Source: Clostridia bacterium (GTDB taxonomy: Bacteria > Bacillota > Clostridia > UBA1381). From it: 64,000 nucleotides of DNA. The notes under the pieces are model-generated. The model ran no database searches. It saw nothing but the letters and a program-made list of their open reading frames with translations, and was not told the DNA's origin. The stretch is taken from contig JAFZMQ010000022.1 of the NCBI GenBank assembly GCA_017551095.1, positions 1 through 64,000 of the forward strand, written 5' to 3'. The first letter of the stretch is position 1; every line of letters begins with the position of its first letter. This document shows positions 37,954-46,182 of this stretch, piece by piece. A program made the translations under genes and the position numbers.

Positions 37954-38190
37954 ATGGCGGGGGGCATGATTACTTTGTCACACATAAAAAGGGGCATAGC
38001 CGATTTAAAATTCATAAAAAGTAAAAATAAATCCGTTCCCGAAATTTGCACCGTGTATGAGAGGAAAAATCTGCTTAAAAACGGCTATAAAGAAATGGCA
38101 AAAGAAAATATTTTTTTAGCCGAAATGTGTTTAAAATCGGATAACGAAGCGTTATCCGTGTGTGAGGAAAAACTGACGGAGTGTGAATAG
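37954..38190 (+). CDS. MazE/NdoAI-like antitoxin, N-terminal domain reduced
   Basis: A 78-residue protein (possibly 74, from the ATG at 37966) between alr and mazF. The C-terminal stretch [14 protein letters not shown]...CEEKLTECE resembles the MazF-binding tail of Bacillus NdoAI (GYMEMAKIN...CEAE, recalled). The N-terminal ~35 residues do not show the ribbon-helix-helix pattern (ISLPxxL...SRSELI...R.Y) expected for operator binding. Shine-Dalgarno spacing is long for 37954. Neutralisation of the neighbouring toxin is likely; autorepression is doubtful. Confidence 0.7.
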   Translation: MAGGMITLSHIKRGIADLKFIKSKNKSVPEICTVYERKNLLKNGYKEMAKENIFLAEMCLKSDNEALSVCEEKLTECE

Positions 38191-38191
38191 A

Positions 38192-38542
38192 GTGGTTGTA
38201 AAACGAGGCGACATTTATTATGCTGATTTAAGCCCCGTAATAGGGAGCGAACAGGGCGGTATAAGACCTGTTTTAATAATTCAGAATGATGTCGGAAATA
38301 AGTACAGTCCGACCGTTATAGCGGCGGCGATAACCTCGCAGATAAATAAGGCAAAAATGCCGACACATATAGAACTGTCTGCGTCGGAATACGGGCTGTA
38401 TAAGGATTCGGTGGTATTACTCGAACAAATACGGACTATTGATAAGAAAAGATTAAGGGAAAAGGTTGCACATTTGGATAAAGGGCTTATGGAGGACGTA
38501 AATAACGCTCTTGCCGTAAGCTTTGGTATAGAAAATATTTAA
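38192..38542 (+). CDS. ndoA: MazF/NdoA-type mRNA endoribonuclease toxin
   Basis: A 116-residue protein, the same length as Bacillus NdoA. The GTG at 38192 gives [20 protein letters not shown] (initiator read as Met), matching the family N terminus, with GGAG ten bases upstream; a GTG at 38183 is too close to it. Conserved [24 protein letters not shown] and [12 protein letters not shown] are present, including the Arg and Thr positions of the active site. It cleaves RNA at U-A-C-A-U-type sequences in Bacillus; specificity here is unproven. Confidence 0.93.
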   Translation: MVVKRGDIYYADLSPVIGSEQGGIRPVLIIQNDVGNKYSPTVIAAAITSQINKAKMPTHIELSASEYGLYKDSVVLLEQIRTIDKKRLREKVAHLDKGLMEDVNNALAVSFGIENI

Positions 38543-38568
38543 TGTGGTGTTCGCACTACATAGACTTT

Positions 38569-38597
38569 AAGGGCTGCAAAGCAGCCCTTTTCTTTTT
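38569..38597 (+). terminator. Terminator of the rdgB-alr-mazEF run
   Basis: AAGGGCTGC, AAA, GCAGCCCTT followed by TTCTTTTTT. Confidence 0.9.
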
Positions 38598-38880
38598 TAC
38601 AATCCTCCCGTCACGCAAAGCGTGACACCCTCCTTTACACAAGGAGGGCAAGAAAAAATCTCTCTTTAAAAAGCAGAGCTTCCCGCTTTAAGCTTCAATT
38701 GCGTAAAGGAAGAGGGACTGCTTTTCTCATCCTCTGCCCAAAGGCAAAAAGCTCGACTTTTAATAGGGGATTTTTAAGGGGAATATCCCCTTAAACGGTT
38801 TGTGGAGGGTCTGGGAGGGAATCCGACCCTCCCAGTGCTTTTGCTACTTTTCACACTGAAAAGTAGGACTAAAACAACTT
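38598..38880. repeat. Cluster of intergenic palindromes, no gene
   Basis: 283 bases holding successive hairpins: GTCACGC-AAA-GCGTGAC (38610-38626), CCCTCCTT/AAGGAGGG (38628-38648), the perfect palindrome TTAAGGGGAATATCCCCTTAA without its last base (38774-38794), GGAGGGTC/GACCCTCC overlapping CTGGGAGGG/CCCTCCCAG (38804-38835), and CTACTTTTC/GAAAAGTAG (38844-38866). Such blocks recall REP-like intergenic repeats of Clostridia. No open frame with an RBS lies here. Confidence 0.75.
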
Positions 38881-38881
38881 T

Positions 38882-39109
38882 TTAATCCCGAAATTCAAAT
38901 AGCTTTTTAAGCGGTATATTTAGTGCCTCGGCAATATCTATTAGCGTATCAAGCGTACACGAAGATGCCGCAGTTTCAATCTTTTGCATATAAGTTCTAC
39001 TTATATTGGCTTTTTCTGCTAATTGAATTTGTGTCATACCCTGTTCTTTTCTATAATGTAAAATATTTAAACCTATGGCTAACCAAACATCAAAATTACG
39101 ATTTTTCAC
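38882..39109 (-). CDS. Small XRE-family (HTH_3) transcriptional regulator
   Basis: A 75-residue one-domain regulator. The helix-turn-helix is in MTQIQLAEKANISRTYMQKI (~25-44), followed by LDTLIDIAEALNIPLKKLFE, the standard Cro/C1-type end. No sensor domain. It reads out of the palindrome cluster's right edge, divergently from the SLOG-like gene at 39255. Target unknown. It could regulate its divergent neighbour. Confidence 0.85.
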   Translation of the reverse strand: MKNRNFDVWLAIGLNILHYRKEQGMTQIQLAEKANISRTYMQKIETAASSCTLDTLIDIAEALNIPLKKLFEFRD

Positions 39110-39192
39110 TTTGAATCACCTCTATACTGTATTATATTTGTTGTCAATAATTCAATCGACAGATAAATTTTTCTCAAAAGAGAATAAATTAT

Positions 39193-39221
39193 TTGCATTT
39201 ATGGTTTAAATATGATAAAAT
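39193..39221 (+). promoter_or_regulatory. Promoter for the SLOG-like gene
   Basis: TTGCAT, 17 bp, TAAAAT with extended TGA. The 15 bases ending in the -10 are identical to those of the tmk promoter. Confidence 0.75.
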
Positions 39222-39254
39222 GCAAACAAAAAATACAATTTATAGACGGAGATA

Positions 39255-39713
39255 ATGAAAATGAAACAAAAAATGTGCTGTTTTGACGGAGGAAAATCAG
39301 ATTTTGATGAAACAAAGCTAAAAAATGCAATAATTGAGCTTATAAAAAAAGAAAATGTGCGGAAATTCTGCTTTTTACGCAAATCCGAGCTTGACAGTGT
39401 TGCCCTTAATATACTGAAAGAATTAAAAAATGAATATCCCGACATCACTTTGGGTATGATTTTGCCGAACATAAATGTAGAATTTTTGGACAGAAATGCA
39501 AAACCGTTTTGCGAGTATGATTTTTTCCTGACTGACAAGATTTCTTATGAAACAGAAAACGGTTGGGTTACAAAAAAATTCAATCATTATATGGCAGAAT
39601 GCTCCGACTTTTTAATTTGTCATTGTGACAGCAAATCGGGAAGGGCGTATGATACCATAAAATATGCCAAAAATCTGGGAAATATAAAAATACTGAATAT
39701 AGCGGAAATGTAG
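39255..39713 (+). CDS. SLOG-superfamily protein (DUF1273/YpsA-like)
   Basis: A 152-residue protein. The C-terminal CSDFLICHCDSKSGRAYDTI followed by KYAKNLGNIKILNI, and the early alternation of helices and strands, resemble SLOG (LOG-like Rossmannoid) proteins of the DUF1273 type. These bind nucleotides or nucleotide-derived ligands. The ATG at 39261 is better spaced (nine bases from GGAG) than that at 39255, so the first two residues are uncertain. Stand-alone gene with its own promoter. Possible roles include ligand sensing or stress/defence signalling, but none is demonstrated here. Confidence 0.6.
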   Translation: MKMKQKMCCFDGGKSDFDETKLKNAIIELIKKENVRKFCFLRKSELDSVALNILKELKNEYPDITLGMILPNINVEFLDRNAKPFCEYDFFLTDKISYETENGWVTKKFNHYMAECSDFLICHCDSKSGRAYDTIKYAKNLGNIKILNIAEM

Positions 39714-39722
39714 TAAAATTTG

Positions 39723-39751
39723 TTGCAATTTGTGCGGGGCTGGTGTATAAT
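39723..39751 (+). promoter_or_regulatory. Promoter for the antiporter gene
   Basis: TTGCAA, 17 bp, TATAAT. Confidence 0.75.
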
Positions 39752-39768
39752 ATAGCGAGAATTATAGG

Positions 39769-39797
39769 GGATAGGGCGGTTTTTGACCGTTCTATCC
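39769..39797 (+). other. Leader hairpin upstream of the antiporter
   Basis: GGATAGGGCGGT pairs with ACCGTTCTATCC over 12 bp (two G-U) around TTTTG, followed by AAATTTTTG. It lies between promoter and RBS, so it may attenuate or stabilise the transcript. Confidence 0.6.
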
Positions 39798-39827
39798 AAA
39801 TTTTTGTGCTAAAAAGGACAGATAAAA

Positions 39828-41138
39828 ATGGAAACTTTATTAACTTTAAGCATAGCTCTGATTGCAGGAATGATGATGACAAGGGTGGTAAAACCCTTGA
39901 AACTTCCTGCCGTTACGGCGTACCTTATTGCAGGTGTTTTAGTAGGACCTTACTGCTTGGGACTTTTAAAGATTGCAGGACTTGGATTTATTTCGCACGG
40001 AAATGTCGAGCAGTTTTCGATTATAAGTGATGTTGCACTCGGGTTTATTGCATTTGCGATTGGTAACGAATTCCGTTTGTCACAGCTTAGAGAAACGGGC
40101 AGACAGGCGACAATAGTCGGAATTGTTCAGGCACTTTTTGCTACGCTTTTTGTGGATATTGCACTCATTTTATTGCATTTTGCAGTCGGCGATATACTGC
40201 CCCTGCCGTCAGCAATAATCTTAGGTGCGATTGCAACTGCAACAGCCCCTGCGGCAACGCTTATGGTAGTCCGTCAATATAAGGCAAAGGGCAAACTTAC
40301 CGATATTCTTCTGCCCGTAGTCGCACTTGATGACGCGGTAGGACTTGTGGTTTTTGCCGTTTCATTCGGAATCGCGGAGGCATTGGGGAGCGGCAGAGTT
40401 GACGCTGTTTCCATAGTTTTAGAGCCGATTATAGAGATAGTTTTGTCGCTCATTTTGGGTGCTGCTATGGGATACATTTTAACACAGCTGGAAAAGCTTT
40501 TTAATTCCAACAGTAACCGCTTAACGCTTGTTATCAGCATAGTTATTCTGACGGTGGCACTTTCAATGATGGAATTTGATTTTTACGGCATACATATAGG
40601 GTTTTCATCACTTCTTGTATGTATGATGCTGGGAACGGTATTTTGCAATATATGCCCCGTTTCCTTTGACCTTATGGAACGGGCGGATAAATGGACCGTG
40701 CCGCTTAACGCACTCTTTTTCGTAATCAGCGGTGCAGAGCTGGAACTTTCTGTTTTTGCAAAAATGAGCGTGGTTTTGATAGGAATTGTGTATATAATTT
40801 CCCGCTCACTCGGAAAATATGTAGGTGCGTATGTCAGCTGTGAGCTGTCAAAATGCGACGAAACGGTTAAAAAATATTTGGGAATAACGCTTTTGCCTCA
40901 GGCGGGAGTGGCACTCGGAATGTGCGTTACGGTATCTGCAAAAATGGGCGAAAACGGCTCTCTTATCCGAAATATTGTGCTTTTTGCCGTGCTTATATAT
41001 GAGCTTTTCGGACCTGTAATGACCAAAAATGCACTTATGGCGGCAGGAGATATTAAGCCTAAGAGCGAGGAAGTGCTAAACAGGCGGAAAGCAAGGCTGG
41101 AAGAGGGAAAATTGCGAAAACCTGTAAAAAAAGCTTGA
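39828..41138 (+). CDS. Cation:proton antiporter (CPA2/Kef-type)
   Basis: A 436-residue protein with 12-13 transmembrane helices and no C-terminal TrkA-N/RCK domain. The first helices contain KPLKLPAVTAYLIAGVLVGP, typical of CPA2. The middle has ATATAPAATLMVVRQYKAKG and VVALDDAVGLVVFAVSFG with the DD pair proposed for ion exchange. Exchanges Na+ or K+ for protons by family. AAAGGA precedes the ATG. Its last codons contain the -35 box of the rpsB promoter. Confidence 0.9.
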   Translation: METLLTLSIALIAGMMMTRVVKPLKLPAVTAYLIAGVLVGPYCLGLLKIAGLGFISHGNVEQFSIISDVALGFIAFAIGNEFRLSQLRETGRQATIVGIVQALFATLFVDIALILLHFAVGDILPLPSAIILGAIATATAPAATLMVVRQYKAKGKLTDILLPVVALDDAVGLVVFAVSFGIAEALGSGRVDAVSIVLEPIIEIVLSLILGAAMGYILTQLEKLFNSNSNRLTLVISIVILTVALSMMEFDFYGIHIGFSSLLVCMMLGTVFCNICPVSFDLMERADKWTVPLNALFFVISGAELELSVFAKMSVVLIGIVYIISRSLGKYVGAYVSCELSKCDETVKKYLGITLLPQAGVALGMCVTVSAKMGENGSLIRNIVLFAVLIYELFGPVMTKNALMAAGDIKPKSEEVLNRRKARLEEGKLRKPVKKA

Positions 41139-41163
41139 CAATACGGGTAAAATCTGTTAAAAT
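41135..41163 (+). promoter_or_regulatory. Promoter for rpsB-tsf
   Basis: TTGACA, 17 bp, TAAAAT. The -35 overlaps the antiporter stop codon. Confidence 0.8.
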
Positions 41164-41171
41164 AGTCGGGT

Positions 41172-41280
41172 ATGACATTGGTTAAACCAAAATACACACA
41201 TTGTCTGACTTTTGCGGCGTTGCCGGAGTCGGTTCCGCAAGAGAGTGAAGGCTTTGGAGGAAATTAAAAACAAGGAGGAA
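41172..41280 (+). other. Long rpsB leader with potential stem
   Basis: A ~110-nt leader in which TTGCGG (41209) and CCGCAA (41235) can enclose a GC-rich loop containing GCCGGAGTCGG. Ribosomal protein leaders are often autoregulatory, but I do not recognise a catalogued S2 leader here. Confidence 0.35.
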
Positions 41281-41287
41281 TTTTACA

Positions 41288-42082
41288 ATGTCAAATGTAA
41301 TTGCTATGAAGCAACTTTTAGAGGCAGGTGTTCATTTCGGACACCAGACAAGAAGATGGAATCCTAAAATGGCTGAGTACATCTTCACCGAGAGAAACGG
41401 TATCTACATTATCGATTTGCAGAAGACCGTTAAAAAGGTGGAAGAGGCTTACTATTTCATCAGGGACATCGCTGCAAACGGAGAGGATATTCTCTTTGTA
41501 GGTACTAAAAAACAGGCTCAGGACTCTATAAAAGAAGAGGCTGAAAGAGTCGGTATGTACTATGTAAACGCAAGATGGCTCGGCGGTATGATGACCAACT
41601 TCAAGACAATTCAGAAGAGAATTGACCGTCTTGCACAAATCAACAAGATGGAAGAAGAAGGAACTTTTGACCTGCTTCCCAAAAAGGAAGTTATTAAGCT
41701 CAAAGCTCAAAGAGATAAGCTCGAAAAATACCTGGGCGGAATTAAGGAAATGAAGAAGCTCCCGGGTGCGTTATTCGTAGTTGACCCGAGAAAAGAGCAT
41801 ATCGCAATAACAGAGGCTAAAAAGCTAGGTATCCCTGTTGTAGCTATCGTTGATACAAACTGTGACCCTGATGATGTTGATTATGTTATCCCGGGTAACG
41901 ACGACGCTATAAGAGCCGTTAAGCTTATCGCATCAACAATGGCAAATGCCATCATTGAGGGCAGACAGGGCGAAGATGCACTTCCCGTGCGTGAGGAAGA
42001 GGCTGACGAGGAAGTTTCGATAGAAGAAGCAACTCTTGAAGCTCCCCAAGAAGAAGTAGAAGAAGAAAAAACTGAGGAATAA
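41288..42082 (+). CDS. rpsB: 30S ribosomal protein S2
   Basis: A small-subunit protein of 264 residues. The start [20 protein letters not shown], then RRWNPKM and [19 protein letters not shown], are diagnostic. [20 protein letters not shown] and the [20 protein letters not shown] segment follow, then an acidic tail (~235-264) longer than in E. coli but common in Clostridia. AAGGAGGA precedes the ATG. Followed by tsf in the universal rpsB-tsf order. Confidence 0.98.
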   Translation: MSNVIAMKQLLEAGVHFGHQTRRWNPKMAEYIFTERNGIYIIDLQKTVKKVEEAYYFIRDIAANGEDILFVGTKKQAQDSIKEEAERVGMYYVNARWLGGMMTNFKTIQKRIDRLAQINKMEEEGTFDLLPKKEVIKLKAQRDKLEKYLGGIKEMKKLPGALFVVDPRKEHIAITEAKKLGIPVVAIVDTNCDPDDVDYVIPGNDDAIRAVKLIASTMANAIIEGRQGEDALPVREEEADEEVSIEEATLEAPQEEVEEEKTEE

Positions 42083-42100
42083 TTTTGGAGGTAGCAGACT

Positions 42101-42991
42101 ATGGCATTTTCAGCGTTAGATGTTAAAAAATTAAGAGAAATCACAAGCTGCGGTATGATGGACTGCAAAAAGGCATTAACAGAAACCGACGGCGATATGG
42201 ATAAGGCAGTAGAATATCTTAGAGAAAAAGGTCTTGCAACTGCCGCTAAAAAAGCAGGAAGAATTGCGTCAGACGGTATCGTAAAGGTATATATGAATGA
42301 TGCAAAAAATGTTGCCGTTTTGCTTGAAGTAAATTCGGAAACAGACTTTGTTGCTAAAAATGATGAATTTTTGGGCTTTGTAGAAAGTGTTGCAAAGGTT
42401 GTAGCAGAAAAGAATCCAAAAGATGTTGATGCGTTAAAGGCAGAAACTATGGGCGAAGGCACAGTTGAGGACGCTTTGACCGCTTTGATTGCAAAAATCG
42501 GCGAAAATATGAAGATAAGACGCTTTGTGCGTTTTGAGGGAAATGTTTGCTCATACTCGCACGGCGAGGGCAGAATAGGCGTTATCGTAAAGGCAGAAAA
42601 TGCCTTGACAGGTGAGGCTTATGACGCTGCAAGAGATATTGCTATGCAGGTTGCGGCTATCAACCCGTTATATCTTTCAAAGGACACCGTTCCGGCAGAA
42701 GATGTTGAACACGAGAAGCACATCATCATTTCGCAGATTAAGGAAGATCCGAAAAATGCGAATAAGCCTGACGCAATCATTGAGAAGATGGTTGGCGGAA
42801 AAATCGGCAAATTCTATGAGCAGAATTGCTTGTTGCAACAGGAATTTGTAAAGGACAGCGACCAAAAAGTTGAGCAGTATCTTGCTTCAAAGGGTGTTAA
42901 AATCATTGATTTTGCGCGTTTTGAAAAGGGCGAGGGCTTAGAGAAAAAGGAAGAAAACTTTGCAGACGAAGTTGCTTCAATGATTAAATAA
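42101..42991 (+). CDS. tsf: Elongation factor Ts
   Basis: Nucleotide exchange factor for EF-Tu, 296 residues. The UBA-like N terminus LREITSCGMMDCKKALTETD, the EF-Tu-contacting ETDFVAKNDEF near residue 80, and a core repeat with AMQVAAINPLYL are present. GGAGG lies before the ATG, 18 bases after rpsB. The strong terminator at 43004 ends the operon. Confidence 0.98.
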   Translation: MAFSALDVKKLREITSCGMMDCKKALTETDGDMDKAVEYLREKGLATAAKKAGRIASDGIVKVYMNDAKNVAVLLEVNSETDFVAKNDEFLGFVESVAKVVAEKNPKDVDALKAETMGEGTVEDALTALIAKIGENMKIRRFVRFEGNVCSYSHGEGRIGVIVKAENALTGEAYDAARDIAMQVAAINPLYLSKDTVPAEDVEHEKHIIISQIKEDPKNANKPDAIIEKMVGGKIGKFYEQNCLLQQEFVKDSDQKVEQYLASKGVKIIDFARFEKGEGLEKKEENFADEVASMIK

Positions 42992-43003
42992 TTATTGTTT
43001 TCC

Positions 43004-43050
43004 AAAAAGTCTTGGGATTGCCGGAATTGGCGGTTTCAGGGCTTTTTTTA
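43004..43050 (+). terminator. Terminator of rpsB-tsf
   Basis: AAAAAGTCTTG pairs with CAGGGCTTTTT (two G-U), with an inner GGATTGCC/GGCGGTTTC stem and a T-run. Confidence 0.85.
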
Positions 43051-43062
43051 TTATGTAGGAAA

Positions 43063-43149
43063 TTACAACATTTTGTTGTAATGACGAAATAACAAAACAG
43101 CTACCTTGTACCCACGTCCGCAGACGGAGCTTCTATCAGAAGCTTTTTT
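43063..43149 (+). other. Palindrome plus orphan terminator, no gene
   Basis: The gap between tsf and the convergent glycosyltransferase holds the palindrome TTACAACA-TTT-TGTTGTAA (43063-43081), CGTC-CGCA-GACG, and AGCTTCT-ATC-AGAAGCT with TTTTTT (43128-43149). No reading frame with an RBS. It may be a small RNA or a relic. Confidence 0.5.
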
Positions 43150-43154
43150 ATGTA

Positions 43155-43184
43155 AAAAATGCGTGGGCCGTAAAGGTCACGCAT
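43155..43184 (-). terminator. Terminator of the parE-parC-WecG operon
   Basis: On the minus strand ATGCGTG...CACGCAT followed by TTTTTT; the stem overlaps the gene's last codons. Confidence 0.8.
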
Positions 43185-43944
43185 TAAAATCCTGCAATTC
43201 CTCCGTAGTATCCTGCGGATATTTTCTGCCCTTTAAAAGCACAGTAAATGCAAATTTTGGCAGAGCCAACATACGCCAAAAGCGTTTGGGCTCTTTTTTG
43301 AGCCTGTAAAGCCATTCAAGACCTAAGTTTTGCCAACTCTTAGGAGCTCTTTCGGCGACGCCCGCAAAAACATCAAGACTGCCGCCGATGCCCATCATAA
43401 CATGGCAGGAAAGCCTGTCGCGGTTTTCAAAAATCCATTCTTCCTGTTTTGGAGAGCCGAGGCAGACAAACACTATATCCGCACCGCTGCTGTTTATATC
43501 CGAAATTATGCCGTCATTTTCCTCGGGCTTAAAATAACCGTTTCTTGTGCCTACGATATTTAGGAATGGGTATTTTGCTTTAAGATTTTCCGCCGCCATT
43601 TCAGCAACATCAGGCTTTCCGCCAAACAGATAAAGCCTGTCGCCCGATTCTGCAATCCGCTCAATCACATTACAGGCTATGTCATATCCACCGGCTCGTT
43701 CCGGAACGGGATTGCCTAAAATTTTGGAGGCATATACAACGCCTATTCCGTCAGCCGTCAGCATATCTGCGGAGTTTATGAGATCGCAAAACCGAGAGTC
43801 CTTGTACGCGGCATAAATAATCTCGGAATTTGGCGTAAAAACAGTGTGATTTCCGCTTTTTTTAAGCATTTCGCAAATTCTGTCCGTTGCGGATTCGATT
43901 GTCACTTTGTCAATTTTTACACCTAAAACATTTACCTTATCCAT
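43177..43944 (-). CDS. WecG/TagA/CpsF-family glycosyltransferase
   Basis: A 255-residue enzyme. The N-terminal MDKVNVLGVKIDKVTIESA, TPNSEIIYAAYKD, ADMLTADGIGVVYASKILG with the catalytic-base Asp, ERAGGYDI, and LGSPKQEEWI are family signatures. TagA adds ManNAc to GlcNAc-PP-undecaprenol in teichoic acid linkage-unit synthesis; WecG acts on ECA. The basic C-terminal helix is probably the membrane-association segment. GGAGG lies seven bases before the ATG. It follows parC by 12 bases, an unusual operon mate. Confidence 0.92.
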   Translation of the reverse strand: MDKVNVLGVKIDKVTIESATDRICEMLKKSGNHTVFTPNSEIIYAAYKDSRFCDLINSADMLTADGIGVVYASKILGNPVPERAGGYDIACNVIERIAESGDRLYLFGGKPDVAEMAAENLKAKYPFLNIVGTRNGYFKPEENDGIISDINSSGADIVFVCLGSPKQEEWIFENRDRLSCHVMMGIGGSLDVFAGVAERAPKSWQNLGLEWLYRLKKEPKRFWRMLALPKFAFTVLLKGRKYPQDTTEELQDFNA

Positions 43945-43956
43945 ATGTGCCTCCTA

Positions 43957-46167
43957 TTAAAACAGCGAAAGCTGTGTATCCTCTGTACGCAAGAATGAAC
44001 CTGCGGCAGGGATGTTTTTGGTTCTGTAATGTTTTGTGTCAATAAGACCACTATTTTGTGCAGTTACGGTTTTTGAAAGAGTAGCACCCTTTTTAGTCAG
44101 TTTCATAACCTGAACGCCTTGTGTTGATTTTGTCGATTTCAGCGGTATTTTTCCGGTATCAACGGCTATAACTTTGTTGTTATCGGCAAAAGCTACGATT
44201 TCACAATCGGCAGGTAGCCAAAGCATTCCCGAAAGCTCCGATTTATCGGAATATGCGTTTATCAGACGCTTTCTGTTCGATTTGGTTTCGTAATTTTTAA
44301 GCTCAACCTTTGCCATCTTGCCATTTTTGAAACTAAATAGCATAAAACCTTCATATTTTTTAGGCACTACCGCATAAACCGCTTTTTCGCCCTGCTCAAA
44401 ATCAAGAAGTGACGGCAAATATTCGCCAAGTCCCGAGACTTTTGAGTCCGGCATATCGCAAAGGCGTGACTTGTATGCAGAGCATTTATCGGTAAATACT
44501 ATAATTTCATCTGCGTTTGTTGCCTCGATTGTCTGTGAAATTTCGTCATTTTCCTTTAATTTATGCTCGGAGGTTGTAGAACGCAAGGAAACGGCGGAAA
44601 CTTTTTTAGCATATCCCTCTTTTGTGATAAATAGGGTAAGCGGGAAATCGTCAACGACCTTTTCCTCACGGTATTCCTGAACCTCGTCATTTTTAACAAG
44701 CCGTGTTTTTCTGTCCTTTCCGTACTTGTCGGCAATTTGCTTTAACTGTTTTGCTATGAGCTTTTTGAGTTCCGTTTCGCTTGACAGAATACGGTTAAGC
44801 TCGTCAAGCTCCGAAAGCAGCTTTTCAATTTCTGCCGTTCTGTTTATGATATATTCCTTATTAAGATTGCGGAGTTTTATTTCTGCAATATATTCCGCCT
44901 GAACTTTATCAAGCGAAAAGCCTGTCATAAGGTTGGGAACAACATCGGCTTCCTTTTCGGTATGGCGGATAATGGATATAGCCTTATCAATGTCTAAAAG
45001 GATTTTTTTGAGTCCTGTTAAAAGATGCAGTTTTTCGGTCTTTTTGTCAATGTCAAATTTTATGCCGTTTTTGACACAGTCAAGACGGAATTTTATCCAT
45101 TCGTCAAAAATGCCTTTTACTCCCAAAACCATAGGCACATTGTCAATCAAAAGATTGAAGTTGCAGGCGAAGCTATCCTCTAACGGCGTAAGCTTAAATA
45201 GTTTCAGCATAAGTGCGTCAGGATCTACGCCTCGCTTTAAGTCTATCGTGAGCTTAAATCCTGCCAAGCCCGTTTCGTCACGGGCATCGGAAATTTCCTT
45301 TAATTTATTGGCTTTCATAAGCTCCATTATTTTGGAAAGTATGGCTTCAATAGTAGTTGTATATGGTATTTCGGTTATCTCAATGCAGTTATTAGCTTTG
45401 TCATATTCATATACGGCCCGCATTTTGAAGCTGCCCTTGCCCGTGTCGTAAATCTCACGCATTTGTGCTTCATCATAGAGGATTTCCGCACCCAAAGGAA
45501 AATCGGGAGCGGGCATAATCTCTAAAATATCAGATTTCGGGTGCTTCAAATATTGAATAACAGCCGAGCAAACCTCACGCAGATTAAAGGAACATATATT
45601 ACTTGCCATACCTACGGCAATTCCTTGATTCGGGTTTACCAAAATGTTCGGAAAAGCAACGGGAAGTAGGGTAGGCTCTTTCATTTCGCCGTCATAATTA
45701 TCTACAAATTTTACGGTGTTTTTGTTAATGTCCCCGAAAAATTCCTGACAAATCGGGTCGAGTCTGACCTCGGTATAACGCGAGGCGGCATAAGCCATAT
45801 CGCGTGAATACTGTTTTCCGAAATTTCCCTGCGATTCAACAAGCGGGTGCAGGAGTGCTTCGTTACCCTTGGTAAGACGCACCATAGTTTCGTAAATTGC
45901 ACTGTCGCCGTGCGGATTAAGCTTCATAGTCTGCCCTACGACATTTGCCGACTTGGTAAGCTTTCCGCCCAAAAGCCCCATTTTATACATTGTATAAAGG
46001 AGCTTTCTGTGAGCGGGTTTTAAGCCGTCAATTTCGGGAATTGCACGGGACACGATAACGCTCATCGCATATGGCATATAGTTGGTTTCGAGCGTTTCGG
46101 TAATAGGTTGCTCAGCTAAGGGTGCAGGAATATAGCTATCATTTTCGGTAATTCTCTTTTTTGCCAT
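43957..46167 (-). CDS. parC: Topoisomerase IV subunit A-like (ParC/GyrA family)
   Basis: The cleavage-religation subunit, 736 residues. The catalytic Tyr131 is in AASRYTEVRL. The quinolone-resistance region reads NPHGDSAIYETM with Ser89. The DNA-binding core includes VGMASNICSFNL; a coiled coil (~420-470) and a reduced C-terminal beta-pinwheel region (~490-735) follow, without a canonical GyrA box. Paired with parE 15 bases upstream. The sequence is divergent from standard GyrA or ParC (for example KGSFKMRAVYEYD for the usual RGxxxMR region), so it may represent a clostridial second type II enzyme. Confidence 0.9.
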   Translation of the reverse strand: MAKKRITENDSYIPAPLAEQPITETLETNYMPYAMSVIVSRAIPEIDGLKPAHRKLLYTMYKMGLLGGKLTKSANVVGQTMKLNPHGDSAIYETMVRLTKGNEALLHPLVESQGNFGKQYSRDMAYAASRYTEVRLDPICQEFFGDINKNTVKFVDNYDGEMKEPTLLPVAFPNILVNPNQGIAVGMASNICSFNLREVCSAVIQYLKHPKSDILEIMPAPDFPLGAEILYDEAQMREIYDTGKGSFKMRAVYEYDKANNCIEITEIPYTTTIEAILSKIMELMKANKLKEISDARDETGLAGFKLTIDLKRGVDPDALMLKLFKLTPLEDSFACNFNLLIDNVPMVLGVKGIFDEWIKFRLDCVKNGIKFDIDKKTEKLHLLTGLKKILLDIDKAISIIRHTEKEADVVPNLMTGFSLDKVQAEYIAEIKLRNLNKEYIINRTAEIEKLLSELDELNRILSSETELKKLIAKQLKQIADKYGKDRKTRLVKNDEVQEYREEKVVDDFPLTLFITKEGYAKKVSAVSLRSTTSEHKLKENDEISQTIEATNADEIIVFTDKCSAYKSRLCDMPDSKVSGLGEYLPSLLDFEQGEKAVYAVVPKKYEGFMLFSFKNGKMAKVELKNYETKSNRKRLINAYSDKSELSGMLWLPADCEIVAFADNNKVIAVDTGKIPLKSTKSTQGVQVMKLTKKGATLSKTVTAQNSGLIDTKHYRTKNIPAAGSFLRTEDTQLSLF

Positions 46168-46182
46168 TTTTCTTGCCTCCTC

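Noticed and set aside
39743-40030. 95-codon frame overlapping the antiporter start
   Set aside because: Different frame from the antiporter, no RBS, covers the leader hairpin.
41881-42462. 193-codon minus-strand frame across rpsB-tsf
   Set aside because: Antisense of two certain genes.
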